This document shows positions 16,867-24,895 of a stretch of 45,200 nucleotides of DNA, one piece after another. Position 1 is the first letter of the stretch; each line of letters opens with the position of its first letter. A model generated the notes under the pieces. That model was not told the DNA's origin. It was given only the letters and a program-made list of their open reading frames with translations, and searched no databases. Made by a program: the position numbers and the translations under genes. This stretch comes from Mycobacterium sp. MBM (GTDB taxonomy: Bacteria > Actinomycetota > Actinomycetes > Mycobacteriales > Mycobacteriaceae), in the NCBI GenBank assembly GCA_021648845.1, contig JAKJHY010000037.1, positions 1 to 45,200 of the forward strand. Direction: 5' to 3'.

Positions 16867-18056
16867 GCGACGGTGCCCGCCCCGGTCAGCCGCTCGATCT
16901 CCGCGCCGCCGAGCCCCAACCGCTCCAGCACGGCCGCCGTGTGGTCGCCGAGCGCCGGCGCCGCGGTCGCGGCCGGATACCTGCCGTCGATGCAGATCGG
17001 CAGACCGGGCGCCAGGTATGTTCCGACCCGCGGCTGGTCCAGCATGCTGAACAACGGGTTGGCCGTCACCCGCTCGTCGGCGGCGACCTCGGCGAAGCTG
17101 CGGTAGCGCTCCCACAGCACCGAGGTCTGTGACAGCGCGGCGGTGATGTCGTGCGCACTGCGCTCGGCGAACCACAGCGTGAACAATCCGGTCAGCGCGT
17201 CGCGGTGGGTGTACCGCTGGCCCTCGTCGGTGAAGTCGGCGCCGAGCGCTTCCCCCAGTGCGGCAACGGCTTTGGTGGTGCCGGTCAGTTCGGTCAGATC
17301 GCGGAAATGCCGGCCGGTGAGCGCGACCAGCATGAACACCACGCCGTCGTTGCTGGTGAAGTTCTGACCGTACTGTCCGTAGAGCGCGTTGCCGATGCGC
17401 TGCCGTTCGGGGCCGCCGACCATCACCTCGGTCAGGAAGCTCAGGTTGCCTGCGGTGGCCAGCGCGACGTTCTCCAGCGGGATGGCGAGCCGCTGGCCGG
17501 CACCGGTGGCCTCCCGGTGGCGCACCGCGGTGACCACCGCCAGCGCGGCATACAGCCCGCACGTCACGTCCCAGGCGGGCAGTACGTGGTTGACCGGGGT
17601 GCCCAGATTCGCCGGCCCGGTCACCAGCGGGAAGCCGACGGCGGCGTTGACGGTGTAGTCCACACCGGTGGAACCGTCGGCCCGACCGGAGATCTCGACG
17701 TGGATCAGGTCCGGACGCAGCGCGACCAGTTCGTCATAGGAATGCCAGGCACGGCCGGCGACATTGGTGATCAGTACCCCGGCGTCGGCGATCAGCGTGC
17801 GGATCAGATCCTGGCCCTCGGGGGCGCGCATGTCGACGGCGACGGACTGTTTGCCCTTGTTGAGCCCCGCCCAGTAGATGCTGTCGCCGTCATCGGTCAC
17901 CGGCCAGCGCCGGTAATCGGCGGCACCGCCCACCGGGTCCACCCGGATCACCTCGGCACCCAGCTGTGCCAGCGTCATCCCGGCCAGTGGCACCGCGACG
18001 AAGCTGGAGATCTCGATGATCCGTACCCCCGTCAGGGGACCCTGCGCACCAGTCAC
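16863..18056 (-). CDS. CoA transferase, CaiB/BaiF family III
   Basis: The 397-residue protein belongs to family III CoA transferases, which move CoA between carboxylic acids. The N-terminus has the family pattern GVRIIEISSFVAVPLAGMTL (about residues 10-29). A catalytic aspartate is expected in PAWDVTCGLYAAL (Asp near 175), equivalent to Asp169 of formyl-CoA transferase. Length is normal. The GTG at 18056 has no ribosome-binding site, but a TAGCTT -10 sequence ends six bases upstream, so the mRNA is likely leaderless. It is coupled to tesB. The acid substrate is unknown; family members serve carnitine, oxalate, bile acid and methyl-branched fatty acid metabolism. Confidence 0.9.
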   Translation of the reverse strand: MTGAQGPLTGVRIIEISSFVAVPLAGMTLAQLGAEVIRVDPVGGAADYRRWPVTDDGDSIYWAGLNKGKQSVAVDMRAPEGQDLIRTLIADAGVLITNVAGRAWHSYDELVALRPDLIHVEISGRADGSTGVDYTVNAAVGFPLVTGPANLGTPVNHVLPAWDVTCGLYAALAVVTAVRHREATGAGQRLAIPLENVALATAGNLSFLTEVMVGGPERQRIGNALYGQYGQNFTSNDGVVFMLVALTGRHFRDLTELTGTTKAVAALGEALGADFTDEGQRYTHRDALTGLFTLWFAERSAHDITAALSQTSVLWERYRSFAEVAADERVTANPLFSMLDQPRVGTYLAPGLPICIDGRYPAATAAPALGDHTAAVLERLGLGGAEIERLTGAGTVA

Positions 18057-18062
18057 CCGGTC

Positions 18063-18096
18063 AAGCTATCAACCCCTGGGTTGGTGCCATTAGATT
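18063..18096. promoter_or_regulatory. Divergent leaderless promoters with central palindrome
   Basis: On the minus strand TAGCTT (18068 to 18063) ends six bases before the GTG of the CoA transferase. On the plus strand TAGATT (18091-18096) ends seven bases before the ATG at 18104. Between them CAACCC (18070-18075) pairs perfectly with GGGTTG (18078-18083), a possible operator serving both directions. Confidence 0.45.
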
Positions 18097-18103
18097 TGGT
18101 GTC

Positions 18104-18799
18104 ATGCCCACGATAGAGCTCGACACTCCGGCCGGACCCATCGATGCGCTGGTCGACCTCCCCGAGGGCCCGGGTCCGTGGCCGGGTGTGGTCGTGGTGC
18201 ATGACGCCATCGGGTATCAGCCCGACAAGGAGGCCGTCTCGGCACGCATCGCCGCCGCCGGCTACCTGAGCATCACACCGAACCTGTACGCACGGGGTGG
18301 CCGAGCCCGCTGCATCACCAAGGTCATGCGTGCGGCGTTGACCCGTCAAGGCCCCGCGATCGAGGACATCCTGGCCGCCCGCGACTACCTACGGGACCGG
18401 CCGGACTGCACCGGTGTCGTCGGCATCGCCGGGTTCTGCATGGGCGGGCAGTTCGCCCTCATACTGTCCCCCAAGGGTTTCGGTGCGGCAGCACCGTTTT
18501 ACGGCACCCCACTTCCCAAGAATCTGGAGGACACCCTGGCCGGCGCCTGCCCGATCGTGGCCAGCTTCGGCGCGAAGGACCCGCTGGGCCGAGGCGCACC
18601 GGCAAAACTGAACAAGGCGGTCGCCGCGCAGAAGATCGACGCGGATATCGAGGTCTACCCGAACGCGGGGCACAGTTTCGCCAACCAACTACCCGCGCAG
18701 GCGTTGCTGCGGGTCACCGGGTTTGGCTACAACGAGGCCGTCGCCGAGGACGCCTGGCAGCGGGTGTTCGCGTTCTTCGAGACCCACCTGCGGGGGTGA
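18104..18799 (+). CDS. Dienelactone hydrolase family protein
   Basis: This 231-residue alpha/beta hydrolase has the dienelactone-hydrolase triad with a cysteine nucleophile: Cys in GFCMGG (near residue 111), Asp in GAKDPLG (near 161) and His in NAGHSFA (near 189). It should open lactones or hydrolyse small esters in the cytosol; the physiological substrate is unknown. It has no signal peptide. The ATG at 18104 lacks a ribosome-binding site and is probably read leaderlessly from TAGATT. The gene is divergent from the CoA transferase with only 47 bases between start codons, so the two may be co-regulated. Confidence 0.9.
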   Translation: MPTIELDTPAGPIDALVDLPEGPGPWPGVVVVHDAIGYQPDKEAVSARIAAAGYLSITPNLYARGGRARCITKVMRAALTRQGPAIEDILAARDYLRDRPDCTGVVGIAGFCMGGQFALILSPKGFGAAAPFYGTPLPKNLEDTLAGACPIVASFGAKDPLGRGAPAKLNKAVAAQKIDADIEVYPNAGHSFANQLPAQALLRVTGFGYNEAVAEDAWQRVFAFFETHLRG

Positions 18800-18804
18800 G
18801 CTGA

Positions 18805-19110
18805 TCAGTCCGGCAGCCGCAGTTCCGGCTTCTCCACCTCTTCGATGTTCACGTCCTTGAAGGTGATGACGCGGACCTGTTTGACGAAGCGGGCCGGCCG
18901 GTACATGTCCCACACCCAGGCGTCTGCCAGACGCAGCTCGAAATAGACCTCGCCGTCGGCGTTACGGGGCACCATCTCGACACTGTTGGCCAGGTAGAAC
19001 CGGCGTTCGGTCTCCACCACGTAGCTGAACTGCCCGACGATGTCCTTGTACTCGCGGTACAGCGAGAGCTCCATCTCGGTTTCGTACTTCTCGAGATCCT
19101 CGGCACTCAT
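18805..19110 (-). CDS. DUF2469 family protein (Rv2901c orthologue)
   Basis: This 101-residue protein is nearly identical in pattern to M. tuberculosis Rv2901c, starting MSAEDLEKYETE and ending KPELRLPD. It is acidic, has no membrane segment and no known function, but is conserved in actinobacteria next to rnhB and lepB. The ATG at 19110 is set by that homology and overlaps the stop of rnhB (ATGA), so it is co-translated with it. The stop is five bases from that of the convergent dienelactone hydrolase gene. Confidence 0.93.
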   Translation of the reverse strand: MSAEDLEKYETEMELSLYREYKDIVGQFSYVVETERRFYLANSVEMVPRNADGEVYFELRLADAWVWDMYRPARFVKQVRVITFKDVNIEEVEKPELRLPD

Positions 19111-19826
19111 CTGCTCTGCTGTCCTTCGTCTAGGTTGGTCTCCATCATTGTCCACACCGTTGCACCGCGTGGCACCGATCCCGCAACCCTTCGCACATTG
19201 GCAAAAGAGAAGCGATGCTCAGTGCACGGGCCCAATTCCTCCAGCGCCGCCATGTGCACCGGCGTGCTGTAACCCTTGTGCTCGGCGAAACCGTACCCGG
19301 GGTGCTCGTCCTCCATCGAAACCATCAGCCGGTCCCTGCTCACCTTGGCCAGCACGCTGGCCGCGGCGATACAGGCCGCCGCCGCGTCACCCCCGATGAC
19401 CGGCAGGGACGGCATCGGCAGTCCCGGTACCCGGAAACCGTCGGTGAGCACGTAGCCGGGCCGCAGCGACAGCCCGGCCACCGCGCGGCGCATACCTTCG
19501 ATGTTCGCGTGGTGCACGCCGCGGCGGTCCACCTCGACCGACGAAATGAACACCACGTGATAGGCCAGCGCGTAGCGGCGGATCAGCGGGAACAGCCGCT
19601 CCCGCTCGGCCTCGTTGAGCTTCTTCGAATCGTCCAGTGCAGCAAGGCTGGTCAAGCGATTGGGCCCCAGCACGCAGGACGCCACCACCAGCGGCCCGGC
19701 GCACGCGCCGCGACCGACCTCGTCGACGCCGGCCACCGGCCCGAGACCGCTGCGGTAGAGCGCGGACTCCAGGGTGCGCAGACCGGACCTGCGGATCACT
19801 GTTCGGGGGGGCCAACTCGCCGGCAA
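19107..19826 (-). CDS. rnhB: Ribonuclease HII
   Basis: RNase HII cuts RNA in RNA-DNA hybrids and removes single ribonucleotides from DNA. The family motif GVDEVGRGACAGPLV is present near residue 29, giving the first catalytic Asp-Glu pair; further acidic residues are in ALDDSKKL and VLTDGF, and HKGYSTPVH follows. The TTG at 19826 is preferred: AGGAG lies eight bases upstream, and the resulting start PASWPPRTVIRRSG parallels the Rv2902c N-terminus; a longer frame would run into lepB. It is 11 bases downstream of lepB and overlaps the DUF2469 gene by four bases. The product is 239 residues. Confidence 0.93.
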   Translation of the reverse strand: MPASWPPRTVIRRSGLRTLESALYRSGLGPVAGVDEVGRGACAGPLVVASCVLGPNRLTSLAALDDSKKLNEAERERLFPLIRRYALAYHVVFISSVEVDRRGVHHANIEGMRRAVAGLSLRPGYVLTDGFRVPGLPMPSLPVIGGDAAAACIAAASVLAKVSRDRLMVSMEDEHPGYGFAEHKGYSTPVHMAALEELGPCTEHRFSFANVRRVAGSVPRGATVWTMMETNLDEGQQSR

Positions 19827-19837
19827 CGCCGGAACTC

Positions 19838-20650
19838 CTAGTCGCCCGAGGCCGTCTGCGGGTTGACACTGCTGACGCCGCCCCAGCGTGACGGCGGCCA
19901 AGCGATGAACCGGGCCTTGCCGATCACATTGTCCACCGGCACCGTCCCGGCCTCCGGGTCGCCGGTGCACAGCAGCCCGCGTTGCGCGTCGCCCGGCAGA
20001 TTCGAGCAACGTGCCCGCGAGTCTGCCGAATGCGTGCGGTTGTCGCCCATCACCCAGAGCTTGCCCTCGGGCACCTTCACCGGGCCGAACTCATTGCCCA
20101 GACACGGATAGACCTCGGCGTCGGCGTTCATCGTCACCGAGTCCAGATACGGCTCGACGAGCTTCTTGCCGTCGACGGTCAGTCCGGTGTCGGCGCGGCA
20201 CTGCACCGTCTGGCCACCCACCGCGATGACCCGCTTGACCAGATCGTTCTCATCCGGTGGCACGAACCCGACGAAGGACAGCGCATCCTGGACGAACTTG
20301 ATGGCCGGATTGTCCGAGCGGATCGACTGGTAGCCGATGTTCCAGTTCGGTGGCCCCTTGAACACGACGACATCGCCGGGTTCGGGCTCGGTGAACCGGT
20401 AGGTGAGCTTGTCCACCATGATGCGATCCCCGACACACCCCGGGCAGCCGTGCAGCGTGGGCTCCATCGACTCCGAGGGAATCAGATACGGACGCGCCAC
20501 GAAGGTGAGCATCACGTAGTACAGGACGAGCGCGATGGTGACCAGGATGGCGCCCTCACGCAGCGCACCGCGCTTCTTCGTCGGCTCCTGCTGCTGCTCT
20601 TCGGGCTCGGCGGTTTCGGCGGGAGCGGCGTCCTCGGCTTCGTCGGTCAC
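19838..20650 (-). CDS. lepB: Signal peptidase I
   Basis: This membrane protease removes Sec and Tat signal peptides on the outer face of the cytoplasmic membrane. The 270-residue protein has an acidic N-terminal tail, one transmembrane helix (AILVTIALVLYYVMLTFVA) and the catalytic serine in PSESMEPTL directly after it. The lysine base is in DLVKRVIAVGG and the conserved MGDNRTHSADSR box lies near residue 210. The GTG at 20650 is chosen because the N-terminal extension of the open frame is arginine-rich and unlike the family. It lies downstream of rplS in the same direction and just before rnhB. Confidence 0.95.
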   Translation of the reverse strand: MTDEAEDAAPAETAEPEEQQQEPTKKRGALREGAILVTIALVLYYVMLTFVARPYLIPSESMEPTLHGCPGCVGDRIMVDKLTYRFTEPEPGDVVVFKGPPNWNIGYQSIRSDNPAIKFVQDALSFVGFVPPDENDLVKRVIAVGGQTVQCRADTGLTVDGKKLVEPYLDSVTMNADAEVYPCLGNEFGPVKVPEGKLWVMGDNRTHSADSRARCSNLPGDAQRGLLCTGDPEAGTVPVDNVIGKARFIAWPPSRWGGVSSVNPQTASGD

Positions 20651-20735
20651 GGCATCAGGGTAGCCAGCCAGGCTGGGGCGCAGCCTGTGAGCCTGAGCGA
20701 GCGTGTCGGGGCGGGTGCGCCTGACACGGTCAGCG

Positions 20736-21077
20736 TCAGCGCTTCTCCTTGATCTTCGCCTTCTTGCCGCGCAGATCGCGCAGGTAGTACAGCTTGGCGC
20801 GGCGCACGTCACCGCGGGTCACGACGTCGATGTGGTCGATGTTGGGCGAGTGCACCGGGAAGGTCCGCTCGACACCGACGCCGTAGCTTTCCTTGCGCAC
20901 GGTGAAGGTCTCGCTGATCCCGCCGTTCTGACGGCGCAGCACGACACCCTTGAAGACCTGGATGCGCTCCTTGGAGCCCTCGATGACCTTGACGTGCACG
21001 TTGACGGTGTCGCCGGGGCCGAATGCCGGGATATCGTCGCGCAGCGACGCCTTGTCGACGAAGTCAAGCGTGTTCAT
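20736..21077 (-). CDS. rplS: 50S ribosomal protein L19
   Basis: L19 sits at the interface of the 30S and 50S subunits. The 113-residue product has the family segments DIPAFGPGDTVNVHVK and GVVLRRQNGG, and a basic end. The ATG at 21077 follows an AGGAAG ribosome-binding site. It heads the rplS-lepB-rnhB-DUF2469 run, with 85 bases between it and lepB. Unlike many bacteria, trmD and rimM are not contiguous with it here, because lppW is inserted on the opposite strand, as in M. tuberculosis. Confidence 0.98.
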   Translation of the reverse strand: MNTLDFVDKASLRDDIPAFGPGDTVNVHVKVIEGSKERIQVFKGVVLRRQNGGISETFTVRKESYGVGVERTFPVHSPNIDHIDVVTRGDVRRAKLYYLRDLRGKKAKIKEKR

Positions 21078-21390
21078 CGGTGACTCTTCCTTGCTGTTGG
21101 CGGCTCTTCGTGGGCAGCACGGTGACGCGCGGCCGAACCGACGTATTCGGGCGGATCTGACGGTGTTCGTCTCCGCAGCAGGGTGAACCTGCGCAGACAA
21201 CTGCTCAATTGTGCCAGACGCGGAGCACGAGGCGAAATCGTCGCCCCGACCGCCGGTCAGCGGCGGGCCGCCCGCGCCCACCGGGGCACGCGTGGGCGGC
21301 CGACAGTGGTTAACCTAACTCCTATCCGGGGTAGACGTTCCGACATCGTGGCCGGAGGCCCCCGCCCCTCGATCATCGTCTGGAGGATTC
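21078..21390. other. Divergent intergenic region between rplS and lppW
   Basis: These 313 bases should hold promoters for both genes. The rplS side contains its AGGAAG ribosome-binding site. On the lppW side a GGAGG site lies just before the ATG. A TTAGGTTA sequence around 21310-21317 on the minus strand matches only one half of an iron box. I see no gene or RNA here. Confidence 0.4.
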
Positions 21391-22332
21391 ATGCCGCGGC
21401 CGTCGAAGGTCTTGACGGTGACCTTTACGGCCGTATGTGTGGCCGCCACGATCTCCGGTTGCGAGGCCAAGGAGTACGGCAGCGCATCGCCCCCCGTGCA
21501 GATGCCCCAGCTGACGGTGGTCGCACCGCTGGCCACCTCCGCGCCGCTTCCCGAAGCGCCGCCGCAGACACCGACGGCCACGTTCGACACGCTGCGGGAC
21601 CGCGAGGTTCAGGCCACCGCCCAGGCCGCCGACGCCGGCGCCGATATCACCGTGGCGGTGCTGGACCGCAATACCGGCCAGCTGGTCACCAACGGCAGCA
21701 ACAACACCATCGCGATCGCCTCGGTGGTCAAACTCTTCATCGCCGACGATCTGCTGCTGCAGGAGGCCAACGGCCAGACCACGCTGAGCCCCGAGGACCG
21801 CACGATGCTCGACGTGATGTTGCGGTCCTCCGACGACAGCGCCGCCGAGGTGTTCTGGAACCGCAGCGGTGGCAGCGCGATCATCGACCGGGTCGTCAAA
21901 CGCTACGGTCTGGGCTCCACCCGGGCTCCCGGCAATGGCCGCTGGTTCAACACCATCAGCACGGTGACCGACCTGGTGCGCTATTACGACATGCTGCTCG
22001 CCGGCACGGGCGGGCTGCCGCCCGAACGCGCCAGCATCATCGTGTCCAATCTGGCGCAATCGACACCGACCGCACCCGACGGCATGGTGCCCGGCGGCGT
22101 GTACCCGCAGCGATTCGGCATCCCGGAGGGCCTCTATGCCGAACCGGTTGCGGTGAAACAGGGTTGGATGTGCTGTATCGGGGCGGACTGGATGCATCTG
22201 TCCACCGGCGTGGTGGGCCCGGACCGCCGCTACGTGATGGCCATCAGTTCGATGCAGCCGTCCGGCGCCGAAGAGGCCCGCCGGACCATCACCGACGCGG
22301 TGAAGACGATCTTCCCGGGCGGGCGCATCTAG
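21391..22332 (+). CDS. lppW: Beta-lactamase-fold lipoprotein, LppW-like
   Basis: The 313-residue protein starts with a lipoprotein signal peptide whose lipobox ends at Cys24 (ATISGC), followed by a proline-rich linker. The domain that follows resembles class A beta-lactamase or penicillin-binding folds: ASVVKLF (SxxK) near residue 112 and SSDDS near residue 150. A canonical KTG is not obvious, with VKQGWM in its place. By position between rplS and trmD it corresponds to Rv2905 (LppW). Hydrolysis of beta-lactams is not established. The ATG at 21391 follows a GGAGG site. The TAG stop shares a CTAG with the convergent trmD stop. Confidence 0.85.
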   Translation: MPRPSKVLTVTFTAVCVAATISGCEAKEYGSASPPVQMPQLTVVAPLATSAPLPEAPPQTPTATFDTLRDREVQATAQAADAGADITVAVLDRNTGQLVTNGSNNTIAIASVVKLFIADDLLLQEANGQTTLSPEDRTMLDVMLRSSDDSAAEVFWNRSGGSAIIDRVVKRYGLGSTRAPGNGRWFNTISTVTDLVRYYDMLLAGTGGLPPERASIIVSNLAQSTPTAPDGMVPGGVYPQRFGIPEGLYAEPVAVKQGWMCCIGADWMHLSTGVVGPDRRYVMAISSMQPSGAEEARRTITDAVKTIFPGGRI

Positions 22333-23003
22333 AGCAGGTCCGGCCGGCGTTCGCGGGTGCGCTGCAGCGACTGCTCGTGGCGCCACGCCTCGATCTTGGC
22401 GTGATCGCCCGAGAGCAGCACCGGCGGCACTTCGAGATCACGCCAGCGCGCGGGCCGGGTGTAGCTGGGGCCTTCCAACAATCCGTTCGAATGCGAATCA
22501 TCCTGGTGCGAGGCGGGATTGCCCAGCACCTCGGGCAGCAACCGCACCACGGCCTCGACCATCACCAGGACCGCGGATTCCCCGCCGGCCAGCACGTAGT
22601 CGCCGATGGACACCTCTTCAACCCGCATCCGGCGCGCCGCGTCGTCGACGACGCGCTGGTCGATACCTTCGTAGCGCCCGCAGGCGAACACCAGATGGGA
22701 CTCGTTGCTCCACCGCTGCGCCGTGGCCTGGGTGAACCGCCTGCCCGCGGGCGTCGGGACCACCAGAACCGTTTCCGCCGAGCAGATATCGTCGAGCGCG
22801 GCTCCCCAAACCGGGGCCTTCATGACCATGCCGGGGCCACCACCGTAGGGCGAATCGTCCACCGAGCGGTGCACATCATGGGTCCACTCGCGCAGATCGT
22901 GCACGCCGAGCTCGACGATGCCGGATTGAATCGCCTTGCCCGGCAACGCCTCATGCAGCGCGTCGAGATAGGCGGGAAAGATCGTGACAACGTCGATCCG
23001 CAT
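22329..23003 (-). CDS. trmD: tRNA (guanine37-N1)-methyltransferase
   Basis: TrmD methylates G37 of tRNAs next to the anticodon and prevents +1 frameshifting. The 224-residue product has the SPOUT knot motifs: SPYGGGPGMVMK near residue 52, FACGRYEGIDQR near residue 110 and SIGDYVLAGGE near residue 132. The ATG at 23003 is six bases after the rimM stop, so rpsP, khpA, rimM and trmD form one operon. Its stop lies in the same CTAG as that of the convergent lppW. Confidence 0.98.
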   Translation of the reverse strand: MRIDVVTIFPAYLDALHEALPGKAIQSGIVELGVHDLREWTHDVHRSVDDSPYGGGPGMVMKAPVWGAALDDICSAETVLVVPTPAGRRFTQATAQRWSNESHLVFACGRYEGIDQRVVDDAARRMRVEEVSIGDYVLAGGESAVLVMVEAVVRLLPEVLGNPASHQDDSHSNGLLEGPSYTRPARWRDLEVPPVLLSGDHAKIEAWRHEQSLQRTRERRPDLL

Positions 23004-23009
23004 GCCGGC

Positions 23010-23537
23010 CTATAGCTCTTCGAGGTTGAGCAGACCGTCGGGCGGATCGATCTGCACGATGCCATCGGCCAGCGACACCTCGGTGACGATGGCACTGACG
23101 AACGGCACCAGCACCTCGGCCCCCTCGGGCGTCTGCACCGACAGCAGCTCCCCGGCGGCGGTGTGCAGTACCTCGGTCACGGTGCCGACGGCGGTGCCGT
23201 CGACGGTCCGCACCGCCAGGCCCTCGAGCTGATGGTCGTAGAACTCATCGGGGTCGTCAATAGGCGGCAGGTCCGCCGATTCCACCAGGAACAGCGTCCC
23301 GCGCAGCTCGTCGGCGGCGGTGCGGTCGCCGATGCCACCCAACCGCACCAGCAGTCGGCCGGCGTGCTCACGTACCGCGTCGATCACATACGTCCGCTCC
23401 GGACCGCCGCGCGGCTTACGTCCGCGCAGCACCGAGCCGGGAGCGAAACGATCCGCGGGGTCATCGGTACGGACGTCGACGACGACCTCGCCGGTGACAC
23501 CGTGTGCCTTGGCGATCCGCCCGATGACCAGCTCCAT
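23010..23537 (-). CDS. rimM: 16S rRNA processing protein RimM
   Basis: RimM helps mature the 30S subunit head and binds S19. The 175-residue product begins with the family pattern VIGRIAKAHGVTGEVVV and has the C-terminal PRC-barrel segment with DHQLEGLAVRT and VPFVSAIVTEV. It is six bases downstream of the KH-protein gene and six bases before trmD, in the expected order. Confidence 0.97.
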   Translation of the reverse strand: MELVIGRIAKAHGVTGEVVVDVRTDDPADRFAPGSVLRGRKPRGGPERTYVIDAVREHAGRLLVRLGGIGDRTAADELRGTLFLVESADLPPIDDPDEFYDHQLEGLAVRTVDGTAVGTVTEVLHTAAGELLSVQTPEGAEVLVPFVSAIVTEVSLADGIVQIDPPDGLLNLEEL

Positions 23538-23543
23538 CTGGCG

Positions 23544-23786
23544 CTACTGGTCGGTGTCCACCACGTCGACGCGGATCCCACGGCCGCCGATACCGGCGAC
23601 CAGGGTGCGCAGCGCGGTCGCGGTCCGCCCGCCGCGGCCGATGACCTTGCCCAGGTCATCGGGGTGTACGTGCACCTCGACGGTGCGTCCGCGCCGGTTG
23701 GTCACCAGATCGACCCGGACGTCGTCGGGGTTGTCGACGATCCCGCGCACGAGGTGGTCGACGGCGTCGACGACGACGGTGCTCAT
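23544..23786 (-). CDS. khpA: KH-domain RNA-binding protein (KhpA, Rv2908c-like)
   Basis: This 80-residue protein is a single KH domain with the GxxG loop in KVIGRGGRTATALR. KhpA proteins bind RNA with KhpB and affect ribosome assembly and cell elongation in Gram-positive bacteria. The ATG at 23786 overlaps the rpsP stop (ATGA), so it is translationally coupled. This gene is placed between rpsP and rimM in mycobacteria generally. Confidence 0.95.
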   Translation of the reverse strand: MSTVVVDAVDHLVRGIVDNPDDVRVDLVTNRRGRTVEVHVHPDDLGKVIGRGGRTATALRTLVAGIGGRGIRVDVVDTDQ

Positions 23787-24256
23787 TCTGCGGCGGACTC
23801 TTCGGCTGCGGCTTCGGCGGGCGCCTCGGCCTTGGCGGACTCGTCGGCGGCGCTCTCGGCCTTGGCCGGAGCCTTCTTCTTCTTGAGCTGGGTGGCCTCA
23901 CCGGAGGGCGCGCCGTCGGCAGCGGCCAGAGCGGCGTTGAACAGGTCCAGCTTGGACGGCTTGGGCTCCTTGACCTTCAGAGTGCCCTCGGCGCCCGGCA
24001 GACCCTTGAACTTCTGCCAGTCACCGGTGATCTTCAGCAGGGCCAACACCGGCTCGGTGGGCTGTGCGCCCACGCCCAGCCAGTACTGTGCACGCTCGGA
24101 ATCGATCTCGATCAGGCTCGGCTCTTCCTTGGGGTGGTAACGGCCGATGACCTCGATGGAGCGGCCGTCGCGGCGGTTGCGCGCGTCGGCGACGGCAATG
24201 CGGTACTGGGGGTTGCGGATCTTGCCCAAGCGGGTCAGCTTGATCTTGACAGCCAT
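23783..24256 (-). CDS. rpsP: 30S ribosomal protein S16
   Basis: The 157-residue product starts MAVKIKLTRLGKIRNPQYRI, the standard S16 N-terminus, which fixes the ATG at 24256 rather than the longer frame. Beyond the ~90-residue S16 core it has an alanine-, lysine- and glutamate-rich tail (for example KKKKAPAKAESAADESAK), an extension typical of mycobacteria. It heads the rpsP-khpA-rimM-trmD operon. The 186 bases upstream should hold the promoter. Confidence 0.98.
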   Translation of the reverse strand: MAVKIKLTRLGKIRNPQYRIAVADARNRRDGRSIEVIGRYHPKEEPSLIEIDSERAQYWLGVGAQPTEPVLALLKITGDWQKFKGLPGAEGTLKVKEPKPSKLDLFNAALAAADGAPSGEATQLKKKKAPAKAESAADESAKAEAPAEAAAEESAAE

Positions 24257-24442
24257 GATGAAACGTCTCTCCTGTGATTGCCACGCTGCAATTCGGCGAT
24301 CCGGGCGGGTTGCCGGGATCCGGTTTTGCCTTACGTGTGTGACCGACGCGCGGCGCATTTAACGGGTCGCGCGCGGACAGCCGCCCATTGTGCCAGAGCG
24401 GGCGTTACCGGCCCAAATCCCCGAGCGAGGGTCGCCCGCGGG

Positions 24443-24880
24443 CTACACGACCCGATCGAAGCACTTCTCCTCGACCCGCTTGGTCATCCGCCAGCCGTCC
24501 GCGGTGCGGGCGAACTCGTCGAGGTACCACAGGCCGCAGAAGAGGACCTGCGGTTGCTCGCCCGCCGCCGCCGGGGCGGCGCCGAGCACCATCGGGTTGA
24601 AGCACAATGTCCGGGCGGTGGCGGTGTCGCCGTCGATGGTGACGTCGAAGTTGCCGAGCATATGGGCGTAGGCCGGGAAGTTCGGCAGCACCTGCGACAA
24701 CCAGGCCTTCACCTGTGGGTAGTGGCCGTCCACCCCGCCCATGGCGCGGTAGTCGATATAGGCGTCCGCGGTGAACACCCGGTCCAGGTCATCGAAGCGG
24801 CGCGCGTCGATGGCGGTGGAGTAGTCGACCAGCAGCTGCTGGATTTCCAGACGGTCGGAGATCTCTTCGATGCTCAGCAC
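24443..24880 (-). CDS. SnoaL-like/NTF2-fold protein (Rv2910c-like)
   Basis: The 145-residue product has the cone-shaped NTF2-like fold pattern: an opening helix EEISDRLEIQQLLVDYSTAID, then FDDLDRVFTADAYIDY, and a C-terminal beta sheet with GLWYLDEFARTADGWRMTKR. Many such proteins are dehydratases or isomerases, or bind small ligands, but no active-site residue can be assigned. It corresponds in position and length to Rv2910c. The GTG at 24880 lies 15 bases after the peptidase gene, so it may be the last gene of the NAGGN transcript, although in M. tuberculosis it occurs without that cluster. Confidence 0.85.
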   Translation of the reverse strand: MLSIEEISDRLEIQQLLVDYSTAIDARRFDDLDRVFTADAYIDYRAMGGVDGHYPQVKAWLSQVLPNFPAYAHMLGNFDVTIDGDTATARTLCFNPMVLGAAPAAAGEQPQVLFCGLWYLDEFARTADGWRMTKRVEEKCFDRVV

Positions 24881-24895
24881 GCCTCGATTGAACCA

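Noticed and set aside
21305..21320. Iron-box-like TTAGGTTA before lppW
   Set aside because: Only one half of the palindrome is present, and lppW has no known iron link.
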